Shown here piece by piece: positions 30,681 through 30,983 of a stretch of DNA of 30,983 nucleotides (positions are counted from its first letter, which is position 1; each line of letters opens with the position of its first letter). Under the pieces are notes generated by a model that was given only the letters and a program-made list of their open reading frames with translations, did no database searches and was not told the DNA's origin. The DNA lies in the NCBI RefSeq assembly GCF_900544955.1, contig NZ_UQXD01000027.1, forward strand, positions 1 through 30,983, given 5' to 3'. The DNA comes from an uncultured Oscillibacter sp. Its GTDB lineage: Bacteria; Bacillota; Clostridia; Oscillospirales; Oscillospiraceae. Position numbers and translations under genes: made by a program.

Positions 30681-30983
30681 GGAACAAGGAGTCGTTTTTG
30701 AAGGAGCTGCAAAGCGGCATCGCGGTGCTGGCGGAGGCGGAGCAGCGGGACATCCTGGCGGAGTATGCCCAGCACATCGACATGCGGGTGGCCGGGGGCG
30801 TGACGGAGGAGGAGGCCATCGGGGACTTCGGGGATGTGGAGAAGCTGACGGCGGAGATTTTAGAGGCCTACCACGTGGACCCGGCCTACGGCAAGGGCGG
30901 CACCGCCCGGGCGCTGCCCCGCCTGCCGGACCCCCGTCCGGCGCTGAGGGGCTGGCTGGACCGGGCGCAGTCGGGGTTCCATG
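30677..30983 (+). CDS. DUF1700/HAAS-domain protein, 3' end outside the window
   Basis: Only the first 102 codons are present; the window ends within the gene. MRNKESFLKELQSGIAVLAE and EEEAIGDFGDVEKLTAEILEAYH are the HAAS helical signalling domain, with the conserved Gly in an A-I-x-x-F-G-x motif. Full-length members usually continue into membrane helices. It may hold the PadR regulator or sense membrane state. Start overlaps the padR stop (ATGA). Confidence 0.88.
   Translation, partial: MRNKESFLKELQSGIAVLAEAEQRDILAEYAQHIDMRVAGGVTEEEAIGDFGDVEKLTAEILEAYHVDPAYGKGGTARALPRLPDPRPALRGWLDRAQSGFH

Overview
The window reads like the chromosome of a GC-rich Bacillota, most likely a gut Oscillospiraceae (Flavonifractor/Lawsonibacter/Oscillibacter type). 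This is inferred from AAGGAGG-type ribosome binding sites, clean sigma-A promoters (TTGACA/17/TATAAT class) despite high G+C, and the gene mix: COG2509 flavoprotein, TRAP transporter, PadR-DUF1700 pair, ECF sigma factor. No rRNA, tRNA or CRISPR array was seen.

1-13.8 kb is GC-rich housekeeping and accessory sequence. In order: a direct-repeat/hairpin region; a cysteine desulfurase (-) divergent from mtaB and a YfbR-like HD nucleotidase (+); a thyA-folA operon (-) for thymidylate/folate; an AraC regulator with a MATE exporter (+); an iron alcohol dehydrogenase and a D-2-hydroxyacid dehydrogenase (-), divergent from a MerR regulator across a textbook MerR operator in a 19-bp-spacer promoter; a COG2509 FAD oxidoreductase (-); a membrane-anchored HtrA protease (+); and a 35-residue membrane peptide (-).

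13.9-20.6 kb is visibly less GC-rich and looks like an acquired catabolic island. It holds an NtrC-like regulator whose AAA+ domain has lost Walker A, GAFTGA and an arginine finger, then pepD (M20 aminoacyl-histidine dipeptidase), an AGCS amino-acid symporter and dpaL (2,3-diaminopropionate ammonia-lyase). Together they suggest peptide hydrolysis, amino-acid uptake and deamination of diaminopropionate to pyruvate and ammonia. E. coli has a comparable set, ygeV with ygeWXY. An orphan minus-strand terminator behind a short open 3' remnant marks the left edge.

20.6-25.6 kb is a GC-rich TRAP cluster: dctQ, dctM, dctP, a COG3964 metallohydrolase, and a GntR/FCD regulator with its own promoter. A likely operator lies just downstream of the dctQ -10 box. 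25.7-27.2 kb carries ychF and a tiny overlapping gene.

27.2-31 kb carries an ECF sigma factor overlapping a membrane protein that joins an anti-sigma-like N-terminus to a degenerate M23 (LytM) domain, the most novel-looking pair here. A DUF2089/membrane-protein operon with a long palindromic operator and a PadR-DUF1700 pair cut by the window end follow. Several intergenic gaps (7.15-7.5 kb, 29.33-29.55 kb, perhaps 1-166) are GC-rich segments bracketed by two copies of the same hairpin core, suggesting a small repeat family that sits in terminators.
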